Shown piece after piece: positions 7,416 to 15,606 of a stretch of 64,000 nt of DNA. A program made the translations under genes and the position numbers. The notes under the pieces were generated by a model. It was not told where the DNA came from. It searched no databases and worked only from the letters and a program-made list of their open reading frames with translations. Within the stretch, counting starts at the first letter, position 1. Each line of letters starts with the position of its first letter. This DNA is from Providencia alcalifaciens (GTDB taxonomy: Bacteria; Pseudomonadota; Gammaproteobacteria; Enterobacterales; Enterobacteriaceae), in contig NZ_CP084296.1 in NCBI RefSeq assembly GCF_020271745.1, forward strand, positions 2,108,001 through 2,172,000. The letters are read 5' to 3'.

Positions 7416-8375
7416 ATGACTGAACAATCCCCATTTTTGGTTCAAGTGAATCAAGCGTTTAATGTCCCGGCTCCTGATGCTTTCGTTCTGGAAGGATTTA
7501 GTGCCGACACTACCCATCCAAACATTCCCGTTCGCAAGGACGAGTATGTTTTTAGAAAAGAAGACTTACGTGACGTATTGGCGTTCTTGTCTCACCCAGA
7601 CGGTGACGGTTTGTATATTACAGGCCCCACTGGATGCGGTAAGACCTCGCTAATTTGCCAAGTTGCTTCTCGATTGAATTGGCCTGTTCAGCAAATTACT
7701 GCGCACGGTCGATTGGAATTGTCCGATCTTATCGGTCACCACACACTGGTTAATGGCAACATGACCTTTGTGTATGGACCGCTGGCACTGGCTGTAAAGC
7801 ATGGCCATTTGCTGATCATTAATGAAATGGATCTTGCTGAGCCTGCTGAACTGGCTGGGCTCAATGACATTTTGGAAGGTGCCCCTTTGGCCATCGCACA
7901 AAATGGCGGAGAGATCATCATGCCACACAACAAGTTTCGTTTTATCGCTACCGGCAACAGTGCGGGCAGCGGTGACCAAACGGGCTTGTATCAAGGCGTG
8001 CTTCAACAGAATTTGGCTTTCCTTGATCGCTTTAGAATCATTGAAGCGACCTATGCAGAACCATCTGTAGAGGAAGCCATTCTGGAGAACGTTGCGCCGG
8101 GCTTACCAGAGGTCTTTCGCCAAAAAATGGTGAAGGTGGCTGGTGACATTCGTCGTCTTTTTATTGGGGGCGCGGATGGCGGTGCAGAGCTTAGTATCAC
8201 CATGTCCACTCGGACCTTGGTGCGCTGGGCAAAGTTAACACTTGCTTTTAAAGGCGCTCCTAACGCAGTGGAGTATGCACTGGTTCGGTCTTTGACGGCT
8301 CGTGCTGAGTTGGAGCAACGTGAAGCCATTCACCGTATTGCCGCTGATGTCTTCGGTGACCACTGGGAGGATTGA
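7416..8375 (+). CDS. CobS-like MoxR-type AAA+ ATPase
   Basis: A 319-residue AAA+ ATPase. Walker A is GPTGCGKTS at about residues 70-78; a Walker B-like HLLIINEMDLAEP follows near residue 130, and a sensor-like FRFIATGNSAGSGD near 175. It resembles CobS/MoxR ATPases, which work with a VWA-domain partner to remodel proteins or insert metals; the CobT-like VWA partner is encoded at 10766. Start 7416 is chosen by its Shine-Dalgarno within the leader hairpin; the frame is open further upstream. It overlaps the next gene by 4 bp, so the two are translationally coupled. Confidence 0.85.
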   Translation: MTEQSPFLVQVNQAFNVPAPDAFVLEGFSADTTHPNIPVRKDEYVFRKEDLRDVLAFLSHPDGDGLYITGPTGCGKTSLICQVASRLNWPVQQITAHGRLELSDLIGHHTLVNGNMTFVYGPLALAVKHGHLLIINEMDLAEPAELAGLNDILEGAPLAIAQNGGEIIMPHNKFRFIATGNSAGSGDQTGLYQGVLQQNLAFLDRFRIIEATYAEPSVEEAILENVAPGLPEVFRQKMVKVAGDIRRLFIGGADGGAELSITMSTRTLVRWAKLTLAFKGAPNAVEYALVRSLTARAELEQREAIHRIAADVFGDHWED

Positions 8376-9142
8376 TGATGGAAAAGTGCTTTGCTCTTTA
8401 CCGTTACAGTCATTCTGATGGGACAGCCAAAGAATGGGCCATTTACGTTGGATCAGATACCCAGGAGATTGAAGTTCGGTTTGGAAAAGCAGGTCAATTG
8501 TCGCAGCAGCGATTAATTGACTCGACTGATCCTAACGCAGAAGCAGACCGAAGAATCAATGAGAAAATCAACAAGGGTTATCGATTTGTTGGACAAGTCG
8601 GCATTGATCATCAAGGGCGGCCATTTGAACTATCAAATGCGCTTGATAGCGTCGCGTGCGCCAATAACGTCAGTTGGGAGTTTCGTACTCGCAAGGACGT
8701 CAATGGTCAAATCTCGCTGGCGCAAAAAGCGTTGTTCGATATGGCAAAGCTGCTTGAAGCCTATGGCTTGGCTGTTATTGATGATAACCAAGTCAGGATT
8801 GGAGAATGGTCATTAGGGTTTTGCAAAAGCGGATTACCTAGTACCAATCAAATCAGCATGGTGTCAGGTGAAGGCGCTGGCATTGTTAACACTGATGATG
8901 GCCCGTGGCCATTGTTGCTGTTACTGGCTTTTAAGCGTCAATTACCACCACTGTGTTCGCTCACAGTAGCGAGTCCTGAAGGGATAGAAGTATCCGACCA
9001 ACTGAAGTTGGAAAAAGATGTATTGCGGTTGCTAGGCAGTGATTTAGAGCGGGTTCGCCCGATAGCTGAAGCACTGGACTTAATGCCTGTGAAAATCGAT
9101 CTCAACCAATCGTCGCCTGATTCGCAAAATTACTATTTCTGA
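8372..9142 (+). CDS. WGR-like domain protein, conserved ICE gene
   Basis: A 256-residue protein of unknown function. Residues about 5-75 look like a WGR-type domain (aromatic start FALYRYSHSDGTAKEWAIYVG, then EVRFGKAG and a KINKGYRFVG end), a fold linked with nucleic-acid binding in other proteins. The rest has no recognised domain. It overlaps the CobS-like gene (ATGATG/TGA) and has GGAGG just upstream. Its C-terminus ends SQNYYF, similar to the SFYF tail of Exo and of the next gene. Context suggests it belongs to the ATPase/VWA module. Confidence 0.65.
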   Translation: MMMEKCFALYRYSHSDGTAKEWAIYVGSDTQEIEVRFGKAGQLSQQRLIDSTDPNAEADRRINEKINKGYRFVGQVGIDHQGRPFELSNALDSVACANNVSWEFRTRKDVNGQISLAQKALFDMAKLLEAYGLAVIDDNQVRIGEWSLGFCKSGLPSTNQISMVSGEGAGIVNTDDGPWPLLLLLAFKRQLPPLCSLTVASPEGIEVSDQLKLEKDVLRLLGSDLERVRPIAEALDLMPVKIDLNQSSPDSQNYYF

Positions 9143-9174
9143 TAGTGGTATTGCCATTAGCGCGTCAACTACTA

Positions 9175-9240
9175 CCACCCAAACGGGGGCCATTGCTCCT
9201 GTTGGGAGTGGTGCGTCCCCATCTCGCATGAGGATGCACT
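9175..9240 (+). promoter_or_regulatory. Two-hairpin SD-sequestering leader, copy 6
   Basis: Stem 1 pairs the CCACCCAA-type arm (from 9175) with the TTGGGAGTGG arm (to 9211). Stem 2 pairs GTGCGTCC 9211-9218 with GGATGCAC 9232-9239 (8 bp, one wobble), burying the GAGGA Shine-Dalgarno. ATG at 9241. Confidence 0.7.
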
Positions 9241-10194
9241 ATGAGTATTCAAACCCTCGACAAACTGTTGATTTGTCACATCGACTGTTCCATCTGGAGC
9301 GGTAGAAAAAAGCTAAGGCCTGAAGATTTCAGATTAGCCAATGGCAGCCAACTTCCACCGAAGGATGTTGCCAGCTTAGGGAGTAAAAAAATTTGCGACC
9401 CAGAGGCATTGGCGAACTTTGAAAGGCTTAAGAAAGAAGCGCAGCGCTTGTGTGAGCAAGTCGGTGTGCGGTTTTTAGGTGGCTATGCCGTCCCTGAAGA
9501 CCGAATTGATCAGATTGTTCCAGAGCTTGACAGGATCGGTCAGGAGTTTGCGCAGTGCAAGCAGTTGTTCTTGGACAACTATGATCAGGTGACGTTTGAC
9601 TGGGTTGCGAAACACCCGGAATTTGCAGATGCAATTCGGCGTGCGCTGTCACCCATCGAAGACGTGGAACAACGGCTTCAGTTCGATTATGCCATCTATC
9701 GAATGCAACCGGCTGAACAAGCTGGTGGCTTAGATGACAAGGTCAATGGCATGGGACACACCCTATTTAGGGAGGTGGCTCGTGATGCTAATGAACTGTT
9801 TGAGCGTTCCGTTGCAGGAAAGAATCAAATCAGTCAGCGTGCCCTTAATCCTCTCAAGCGATTAAGAGACAAGTTGGATGGTTTGTCATTCCTGGATCAT
9901 CGAGTTCAGCCGATGGTTGAAGCGATGGACAATTTATTTGTTCGTCTGCCGAAGACCGGCCCTGTGACAGACAATCTCTATCACGAACTGATGGCGACCA
10001 TTTTAATTTTGTCTGATCCAGACAAGATGAGAATGCACGGTGAAGGTCAATTGGATATCAGACAACTGATGCCCAAACCTGAACCTAAACCCGCACAGCC
10101 AGTATCTGCTCAGGCAGATAACTTACGTGCAATACCACAACCAACCGTCAGACCAAACCTTGGTTCGACTGTACCAAACTCATTTTATTTCTAA
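9241..10194 (+). CDS. DUF3150-like protein, partner of the CobS/CobT module
   Basis: A 317-residue protein resembling DUF3150 proteins, which are often encoded next to CobS-like ATPases and CobT-like VWA proteins in phages and ICEs. The N-terminus (MSIQTLDKLLICHIDCSIWS, then a GRKKL region and SLGSKKICDPE) is the recognisable part; the middle is helical with charged repeats. The C-terminal linker is Pro/Gln-rich and ends PNSFYF, matching the Exo tail. Function is unknown; I infer an adaptor or substrate of the ATPase. Confidence 0.7.
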   Translation: MSIQTLDKLLICHIDCSIWSGRKKLRPEDFRLANGSQLPPKDVASLGSKKICDPEALANFERLKKEAQRLCEQVGVRFLGGYAVPEDRIDQIVPELDRIGQEFAQCKQLFLDNYDQVTFDWVAKHPEFADAIRRALSPIEDVEQRLQFDYAIYRMQPAEQAGGLDDKVNGMGHTLFREVARDANELFERSVAGKNQISQRALNPLKRLRDKLDGLSFLDHRVQPMVEAMDNLFVRLPKTGPVTDNLYHELMATILILSDPDKMRMHGEGQLDIRQLMPKPEPKPAQPVSAQADNLRAIPQPTVRPNLGSTVPNSFYF

Positions 10195-10197
10195 CGT

Positions 10198-10255
10198 CCT
10201 TGAGGGCATGTTGCCCTTAAGGGCGCATGTCCTCTGAACTATGTAAGAGGAAATT
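10198..10255 (+). promoter_or_regulatory. Two-hairpin SD-sequestering leader, copy 7
   Basis: Stem 1 pairs 10198-10208 with 10212-10222 (11 bp, one wobble). Stem 2 pairs TCCTCT 10230-10235 with AGAGGA 10246-10251, which is the Shine-Dalgarno. ATG at 10256. Confidence 0.75.
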
Positions 10256-10696
10256 ATGCAATCAACCATCCATAACCCCAGCCAACTGAACCAGTTTGAA
10301 CCGCATTTTCGTGGTGTGACTGATGCGGTTGAAAGTGAATCGATACCAGAAGTGGCGTGTTGTCGAACGTTAGTACAACGATCGTACTCAACACATAGTG
10401 TCGTGATCCCCAAGAACCCTGTATTGATCGCAGATGCGGACGGGCAAGGTGTTTGGGTAACGGCCATGGTGTTTGTTCCAAACATGGCATTGCAGCAAAC
10501 CGCTCATGAGCGGGCCTGGCTGCAATATCAACACGAGGTGTCTACTCAGTTACAAGACCAGTATGGTCTGACATTGGATGACATCCTGAGTTTAGACCAG
10601 CTTAAAACGTCATTTGAGCAGCACGAGAGTACCGCTCAATTGGTGGCTTGGTTAGGTCAAAAATACGACCTGGTTAAGCTAAAAGCACAGGTTTAA
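10256..10696 (+). CDS. Conserved hypothetical protein in the recombination operon
   Basis: A 146-residue protein that I do not recognise. It has a beta-rich first half (SYSTHSVVIPKNPVLIADADG, then VWVTAMVFV) and a helical second half. There is no signal peptide or membrane segment, so it is probably cytoplasmic. It lies between the DUF3150-like and CobT-like genes, each preceded by a two-hairpin leader, and is probably part of the same functional group. Confidence 0.6.
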   Translation: MQSTIHNPSQLNQFEPHFRGVTDAVESESIPEVACCRTLVQRSYSTHSVVIPKNPVLIADADGQGVWVTAMVFVPNMALQQTAHERAWLQYQHEVSTQLQDQYGLTLDDILSLDQLKTSFEQHESTAQLVAWLGQKYDLVKLKAQV

Positions 10697-10707
10697 ACAC
10701 TTACATT

Positions 10708-10765
10708 CCCAGCGGGGAAACGCTCCCGCTGAGGGAGTATTCCCCCTAATGATTAGGAGACTCCC
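10708..10765 (+). promoter_or_regulatory. Two-hairpin SD-sequestering leader, copy 8
   Basis: Stem 1 pairs 10708-10716 with 10725-10735 (one bulge). Stem 2 uses GGGAGT (10733-10738) and ACTCCC (10760-10765) around an inner TCC/GGA pairing that covers the GGAG Shine-Dalgarno. The two stems share three bases and would compete. ATG at 10766. Confidence 0.65.
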
Positions 10766-12421
10766 ATGAATCATCCATTAAAAAATGCACTGCCAATCGT
10801 TGCCGCCGCTTATGGCGAAAAGTTTGGTGTGAAGGTGCTTATTCAAGGACAAGATGCGTTTACCGATGGTGAGCGGATTGTGATCCCAACAGCAAACCCA
10901 GACGACCCACACTATCAACAAATAGCTTGGGGTTATCTGGCTCATGAAGCGGCGCATATTCGGCATACCAATTTTGACATGGTGAAGAAGGCGTCGTCTA
11001 AGCCGATCCGTAAGGCACTTCTCAATATTATTGAGGATGTGCGCATTGAAAACGAATTGGCAAAGGATTACCCCGGAACCCGGCGCAGTATTTCGCAAGT
11101 GATTGAGTACATGGTGGACACACAGCAAATGTGTGTACCTGAACAGCCTGAGCCTGCATCTAACTTGCAAGCCTGGTTGTTGTTTCGCTTGAGATGCCAT
11201 TTTCTGGGCCAGAAAGCGCTGACGCCTTTGTATCAAGCTGTTGATGAAAGAGTGAGACAACTCTTTCCTGCCGCAGCGATGAGCCGGTTAAGCGCCATGC
11301 TGACAGCAGTGCCTAGCCTGGCATCTACAGGTGAAGTGCTGAAACTTGTCGATGCCATCGTTGCCATGTTGGAAGAAGAATCTCGTCCACCACAGGATGA
11401 GTCTGATGCTGATGGCGGTGATGACATTGGACAAGATGCGAGTAATGACAGCAATAGCAGTAGTGACAGTCAAACCCCGGAAACAAGTTCGTCTGCAACA
11501 GGGGATGCTGCTGAAACGAGTGATTCAGATAACTCTGATCAAGCTGATAATTTGCGACAAGCCTTAGAGGCCAGTGCCGCTCACTTTGAACCCGATACCT
11601 TTGCACAAGTGGCAGAAGTGTTGTCGGAACAAGCAGAAGGACATCAGGGCGTCACTCCACTCAGTTTGCCCCAAGCAGAGCAAGCTATGTTGGGTGATGA
11701 GGCTATCTTGACCTTATCGGCGTCTGAGTCGGCTCAAATTCGAGCCCGACTTAGGGGCATGGTTCAGTCCAGTCAGGACAATCGGAATCATGCCAAACGG
11801 TACGGTCTTCGAGTGGCAACTCATCGTCTTGCCGCTTCACAAGCAGGTGAGTCGAGATTGTTTATTCAAAGGCAGCCCCGCATTGCGCCTAATGCTGCTG
11901 TGCACTTGCTTGTCGATATATCGGGCTCAATGGGTAAGCCCATTGGCGAAGGTAATCGCAAGTATTTTCATGTTGCCAATGAAGCCGCTTTGGCTTTAGC
12001 CATGGCATTGGAAGGTATACCGGGTGTTGTACCTGCGGTCAGTTATTTTCCTGGTATTCATCAGGAAGTTTCTATCGCGTTATTGCCCAAGCAATCGGTT
12101 CGACATCGGGCCGCCTGTTTTGACCAAAAACCAAGAGGTTGTACGCCTATGGCACAAGCTATGTGGTTTGCGGCAAACAGTTTGTTGGCACAAAAACAGA
12201 AGCGAAAGCTAATGATAGTGCTAACGGATGGTGACCCAGATGATTGGGCTGCCACGCATGACATTGTTGACCGGTGCAGACGCAGTGGCTTTGAGCTGCT
12301 GGGGATCGGGATTCAAACACGCAGTGTTGAGAAATTCTTTCCTCGAAGCATCGTGATTAACGACGTCAAAGATCTGAAGCGTGAGTTATTCGAAGTAACA
12401 CAACAACTGATAATTCAGTAA
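10766..12421 (+). CDS. CobT-like VWA-domain protein with HExxH motif
   Basis: A 551-residue protein. Near the N-terminus is a zinc-metallopeptidase-like HEAAH motif (residues 60-64). A low-complexity acidic Ser/Asp-rich linker spans roughly residues 205-265. The C-terminal third is a von Willebrand factor A domain with a MIDAS motif DISGSMG (from about residue 384) and TDGDPDD (about 490). This layout matches CobT-like partners of CobS/MoxR ATPases. It presumably forms a chelatase-like or remodelling complex with the ATPase at 7416, but the substrate is unknown. Confidence 0.82.
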   Translation: MNHPLKNALPIVAAAYGEKFGVKVLIQGQDAFTDGERIVIPTANPDDPHYQQIAWGYLAHEAAHIRHTNFDMVKKASSKPIRKALLNIIEDVRIENELAKDYPGTRRSISQVIEYMVDTQQMCVPEQPEPASNLQAWLLFRLRCHFLGQKALTPLYQAVDERVRQLFPAAAMSRLSAMLTAVPSLASTGEVLKLVDAIVAMLEEESRPPQDESDADGGDDIGQDASNDSNSSSDSQTPETSSSATGDAAETSDSDNSDQADNLRQALEASAAHFEPDTFAQVAEVLSEQAEGHQGVTPLSLPQAEQAMLGDEAILTLSASESAQIRARLRGMVQSSQDNRNHAKRYGLRVATHRLAASQAGESRLFIQRQPRIAPNAAVHLLVDISGSMGKPIGEGNRKYFHVANEAALALAMALEGIPGVVPAVSYFPGIHQEVSIALLPKQSVRHRAACFDQKPRGCTPMAQAMWFAANSLLAQKQKRKLMIVLTDGDPDDWAATHDIVDRCRRSGFELLGIGIQTRSVEKFFPRSIVINDVKDLKRELFEVTQQLIIQ

Positions 12422-12443
12422 CCACATCCATTTTACCACCCTG

Positions 12444-12503
12444 CGGGGACGATTCCGTCCCCGCCTGGGCATGGGTTCGTCTCCGTTTTTTTTGGAGACT
12501 CCT
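12444..12503 (+). promoter_or_regulatory. Two-hairpin SD-sequestering leader, copy 9
   Basis: Stem 1 pairs CGGGGACG 12444-12451 with CGTCCCCG 12456-12463. Stem 2 pairs GTCTCC 12479-12484 with GGAGAC 12494-12499 around a poly-T loop, burying the radC Shine-Dalgarno. ATG at 12504. Confidence 0.75.
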
Positions 12504-13001
12504 ATGAAAAACAGAAAGTTCTTAGCTGGCGAAGAAGCCGGTACTTACATCGTTCCTGAGCAAGTGACTGAAGCGGATATCTTAGATATGGCGCTCAAGC
12601 TTGCCCGTGGTCGATTGAGTAAAGGTCGAAAAATTGAACAGCCATCGTCGGCGTTCTCATACCTGCAAACACTGATGCACGAGTATGAGCACGAAGTCTT
12701 TGGCGTACTGTTTCTTGATACAAAGCATCGCGTTATTCGATTTGAAGAGCTGTTCAAAGGCACTTTAGATGCAGCGAGCGTTTATCCAAGGGAAGTAACA
12801 AAACGAGCGCTAGAACTTAATGCGGCAGCAGTGATACTGGTTCATAACCATCCATCGGGTGATCCTGAACCCAGTGAAGCTGATAAACGCATCACTCATC
12901 GACTCCGTGACGCCTTGTCACTTGTTGATATTCGAACGCTTGACCATGTCGTGGTCGCATCCGAGGGCTGCGTTTCGCTTGCCGAACGCGGTTATCTTTA
13001 A
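12504..13001 (+). CDS. radC: RadC-family JAB/MPN domain protein
   Basis: A 165-residue RadC-like protein. The JAMM/MPN metal motif is visible as VHNHPSGDPEPSEAD (His-x-His-x7-Asp). RadC-family proteins are common in mobile elements; the repair role once assigned to RadC is uncertain. Start 12504 is chosen because the Shine-Dalgarno in the leader hairpin fits it, although the frame is open upstream. The stop overlaps the next start (TAATGA), so the following small gene is coupled. Confidence 0.85.
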   Translation: MKNRKFLAGEEAGTYIVPEQVTEADILDMALKLARGRLSKGRKIEQPSSAFSYLQTLMHEYEHEVFGVLFLDTKHRVIRFEELFKGTLDAASVYPREVTKRALELNAAAVILVHNHPSGDPEPSEADKRITHRLRDALSLVDIRTLDHVVVASEGCVSLAERGYL

Positions 13002-13342
13002 TGAATGGGCGCATTGCCCATTCTCCTTCATCACAAAAGCAGTCCTATCAACACACGTCATCACAGCTCGAATTTCTATTTGAGTTTGATGATGCCCCAG
13101 TCACTTGGTCTGACACGGAAATCTGGCAGTTACGCGAAGGCATTCTATTGGATGCGATCCGTGTATTGCTGGACGGTCGTGTCAGTACTCGATTGCGAAG
13201 GGATGTGTTGTCGTGGATTCAAAATGACGAATTAACGCCATTTTGCTTTCGTGTTTGCGCGATGGCTGCGGTTGTCGATCCTGATGTGCTTCGTGATTCC
13301 ATCATGTGGCTATTAAGACGACATGGTATCCAGCTTGACTAA
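13001..13342 (+). CDS. Small conserved protein coupled to radC
   Basis: A 113-residue protein, start overlapping the radC stop. The second half is helical and basic (WQLREGILLDAIRVLLDGR ... RLRRDVLSWIQNDELTPFCFRVCAM). No domain recognised. Translational coupling to radC and absence of a hairpin leader suggest it is made together with RadC. Confidence 0.6.
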   Translation: MNGRIAHSPSSQKQSYQHTSSQLEFLFEFDDAPVTWSDTEIWQLREGILLDAIRVLLDGRVSTRLRRDVLSWIQNDELTPFCFRVCAMAAVVDPDVLRDSIMWLLRRHGIQLD

Positions 13343-13359
13343 CGTTCCTGCATTAACCA

Positions 13360-13426
13360 AACGGCTCAATGCAGGACCCAAGCTGACTTTTACCACCAGT
13401 GGTAGGAGTCGGCTTTTTACTTAAGG
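13360..13426 (+). promoter_or_regulatory. Hairpin region before the primase-like gene
   Basis: An outer stem (AGCTGACT with AGTCGGCT) encloses an inner CCAC/GTGG hairpin and is followed by a short T-run, so it may terminate or attenuate. Unlike the nine leaders upstream, the Shine-Dalgarno here (AAGGAGG) lies outside the stem. Confidence 0.45.
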
Positions 13427-13433
13427 AGGTTAT

Positions 13434-14507
13434 ATGGCGTTACCTTTACAAATTGAAACAGTAAGGCCATATCTTAATGGCCAATGGCTTCAAGTATTAG
13501 CGGTATTGGTGCCAGAACTTGATGCCGCCATTGCTCGAAAGGGCCGTCATGTGGCTTGTCCTGTTCATGGCGGTCGTGATGGCTTTAGGCTATTCAAAGA
13601 TGCTGAATATACCGGAGGTGGCGTTTGTAACACCTGCGGTATCTTTCATGATGGTTTTGAACTGTTGTCTTGGATTAATGGATGGAACTTTGCTCAGTCT
13701 ATTGAAGCAATCGGCCAGGTTCTTGGTATTCAACCCGGACAAATACAAGCGCCTATTCGGCCAATACCGAGTAACGCAGTTGATTGGAAGGCTAGAAAGC
13801 AGGACGAGGACAAAGCGATTATCCATCGCTTGAATCAAACCTGGGGAGAAACGTTTTCTCTTGCAGATACTCGTGCGCAACCAGTTTGGAACTACATGCA
13901 TCGTCGTGGCATTGTTACCCGGCTTCGTCCTGAATGGGATTCGGTGCTGAGGTATCATCCAAACTTGCCTTACCATGATGAAGATGGCTTGTTTATCGAT
14001 AGCTACCCAGCGCTGCTAGGTAAAATCGTTACTCAGCAAGGGCGTTCGGCCACGTTTCATCGGATCTACCTAAGTGAAGATGGATTCAAAGCGCCGGTTG
14101 AAAAGCCTAAAAAGATGATGCCGATACCAAGTGACAGAACAATCACTGGTGGTGCCATTCCGATAGGTGAGCCTGGTGAGGTATTAGGTGTTTCTGAAGG
14201 CATCGAAACAGCTTTAGCGGTTACCAGAGCTACGGGACAGACATGTTGGTCGGTTGTGAATGCAACGCTACTGGCTAGGTTTGAACCACCAAGTAATGTG
14301 AAAATGCTGTACATCTGGGCAGATCACGATCTCTCTGAGACCGGCCTGAATGCAGCGAATGAACTCAAGAAAAAAGCCTGGCAAAAAGGCATTCTGACAC
14401 AAGTTCTGATCCCTCCGATACCAACGTCACTTGGCGTGAAAAGTTGGGATTGGAATGATGTGCTGAATGTTTACGGTGCCATGGGCTTTCCGAAAGTTCA
14501 TATCTGA
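13434..14507 (+). CDS. Primase-like zinc-finger/Toprim protein
   Basis: A 357-residue protein. A zinc-ribbon near residues 39-65 (CPVHGG ... CNTCGIFHD) and a C-terminal Toprim-like region with SEGIETALA (about residue 252) and WADHD (about 296) match plasmid and phage DNA primases. It likely makes primers on transferred or replicating ICE single-stranded DNA. It has a strong Shine-Dalgarno (AAGGAGG) and is followed by a clear terminator, so it probably closes the recombination transcript. Confidence 0.75.
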   Translation: MALPLQIETVRPYLNGQWLQVLAVLVPELDAAIARKGRHVACPVHGGRDGFRLFKDAEYTGGGVCNTCGIFHDGFELLSWINGWNFAQSIEAIGQVLGIQPGQIQAPIRPIPSNAVDWKARKQDEDKAIIHRLNQTWGETFSLADTRAQPVWNYMHRRGIVTRLRPEWDSVLRYHPNLPYHDEDGLFIDSYPALLGKIVTQQGRSATFHRIYLSEDGFKAPVEKPKKMMPIPSDRTITGGAIPIGEPGEVLGVSEGIETALAVTRATGQTCWSVVNATLLARFEPPSNVKMLYIWADHDLSETGLNAANELKKKAWQKGILTQVLIPPIPTSLGVKSWDWNDVLNVYGAMGFPKVHI

Positions 14508-14510
14508 TCC

Positions 14511-14533
14511 AAGGGGCTTCGGCCCCTTTTTTT
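14511..14533 (+). terminator. Rho-independent terminator after the primase-like gene
   Basis: AAGGGGC-TTCG-GCCCCTT stem with a tetraloop and a T-run, just after the stop. A textbook intrinsic terminator ending the long recombination operon. Confidence 0.9.
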
Positions 14534-14596
14534 GCGCCTTGCATATTTGAAAAAACATGGAGAATGAAAAATAGATAACCAATAGGAGAAACAAAC

Positions 14597-15304
14597 ATGA
14601 TGGTATTAACCCTGTTAACAAAGCAGACTGATGGTGAGTTTACGGTTTACTGGAAGACCGGCCTTCGAAGAGGTGGTGAGCTAAAGGTCGATTTAGGTGA
14701 GCAATACGACAAGTTACCTGAGCAGCAAAAGCTAATTGCAGCTGAGCTTTATGCTATTCACTACCTATTGTCAGTGAAAGAGGTGATGGGGAGTAACCGA
14801 GGCGGCAATGGGCTTCAAATCCGAGTCAGTAAAGGAGCCATCAAAAAGTTACAGAAACAACGCTCAACTCAGCATTCACTTTACAGCCTGACCAGGTTCT
14901 TGCTCACCCGTTACCAAGAAGCACAGATATCGGTAGAGAAACGGGAAGATTGGCTCTCATATTCCTTCGAAGAATACAGCGTCGATAATGCTACCGTGAG
15001 AGAAATCGATGAGGTCATCAACGTTCCGAACATTGGGCCTGTCGTGGTGACTCGTCATGCACTGGAAAGGTTTGTGGAACGGCTTTCAGGCGGTGTACCT
15101 AAGCATCCTTGGAAGGCTTTGTGCAAAAAGCTGCTATGCTCAGGGCTAACTAAAGCACAGTTACCAGGACGCGTCGCTATCCAAAAATCAAAAAAATATG
15201 CACAAGAGGCCGAGTTCTGGCAGCATGTGGGGAGCAAGATATACTTTGTTATGATTCCTGGTGGCTCAATTAAAACGTTGGTGACGGTTTTTGCAGTAAA
15301 GTGA
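14597..15304 (+). CDS. Conserved ICE protein at the HS3 left edge (s073-like)
   Basis: A 235-residue protein of unknown function with an alpha/beta pattern and a basic C-terminus (KKLLCSGLTKAQLPGRVAIQKSKKY). GGAG lies 8 nt before the ATG. Its position immediately before the accessory region HS3 corresponds to SXT s073. It has its own upstream region after a terminator, so it may be separately transcribed. Confidence 0.6.
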   Translation: MMVLTLLTKQTDGEFTVYWKTGLRRGGELKVDLGEQYDKLPEQQKLIAAELYAIHYLLSVKEVMGSNRGGNGLQIRVSKGAIKKLQKQRSTQHSLYSLTRFLLTRYQEAQISVEKREDWLSYSFEEYSVDNATVREIDEVINVPNIGPVVVTRHALERFVERLSGGVPKHPWKALCKKLLCSGLTKAQLPGRVAIQKSKKYAQEAEFWQHVGSKIYFVMIPGGSIKTLVTVFAVK

Positions 15305-15585
15305 ACTAATGTAGTATTCGCACTTTATGAATATTACTTATGTGCCAAGAGCGGACATTCGTTCCAATATTTACTCAAATTACTTACTGTAATTAAGAAC
15401 ATTTATTTTCAAAAATCCCGACACGCTTTGTTAGACCGAAGTTTCCGTATTTTTCACGATTATTAAAATTTGCGTGTACCCATAAACCATTGTAAATAAT
15501 CGAATTACGATGTAATGTCATCAACATCAAATTTACAAAGGCGGAAAATTCCGTGTTTAAATACGGATATTTCCGCCCAATAAGT
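15305..15585 (+). promoter_or_regulatory. Cassette-array leader (possible attI remnant and promoter)
   Basis: About 280 bp between the s073-like gene and the first cassette. It holds no integrase ORF on either strand. It is very AT-rich and ends in a long hairpin (15540-15578) with outer arms GGCGGAAA/TTTCCGCC and inner TCCGT/ACGGA. The first cassette boundary GTTAACC follows at 15586. A promoter driving dfrA1 is inferred here, but I see no unambiguous -35/-10 pair. Confidence 0.5.
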
Positions 15586-15606
15586 GTTAACCTCTGAGGA
15601 AGAATT

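Noticed and set aside
13360..13433. Considered as a tenth SD-sequestering leader before the primase-like gene
   Set aside because: The hairpin is followed by a T-run and the AAGGAGG lies free outside it, so the layout differs from the other nine.
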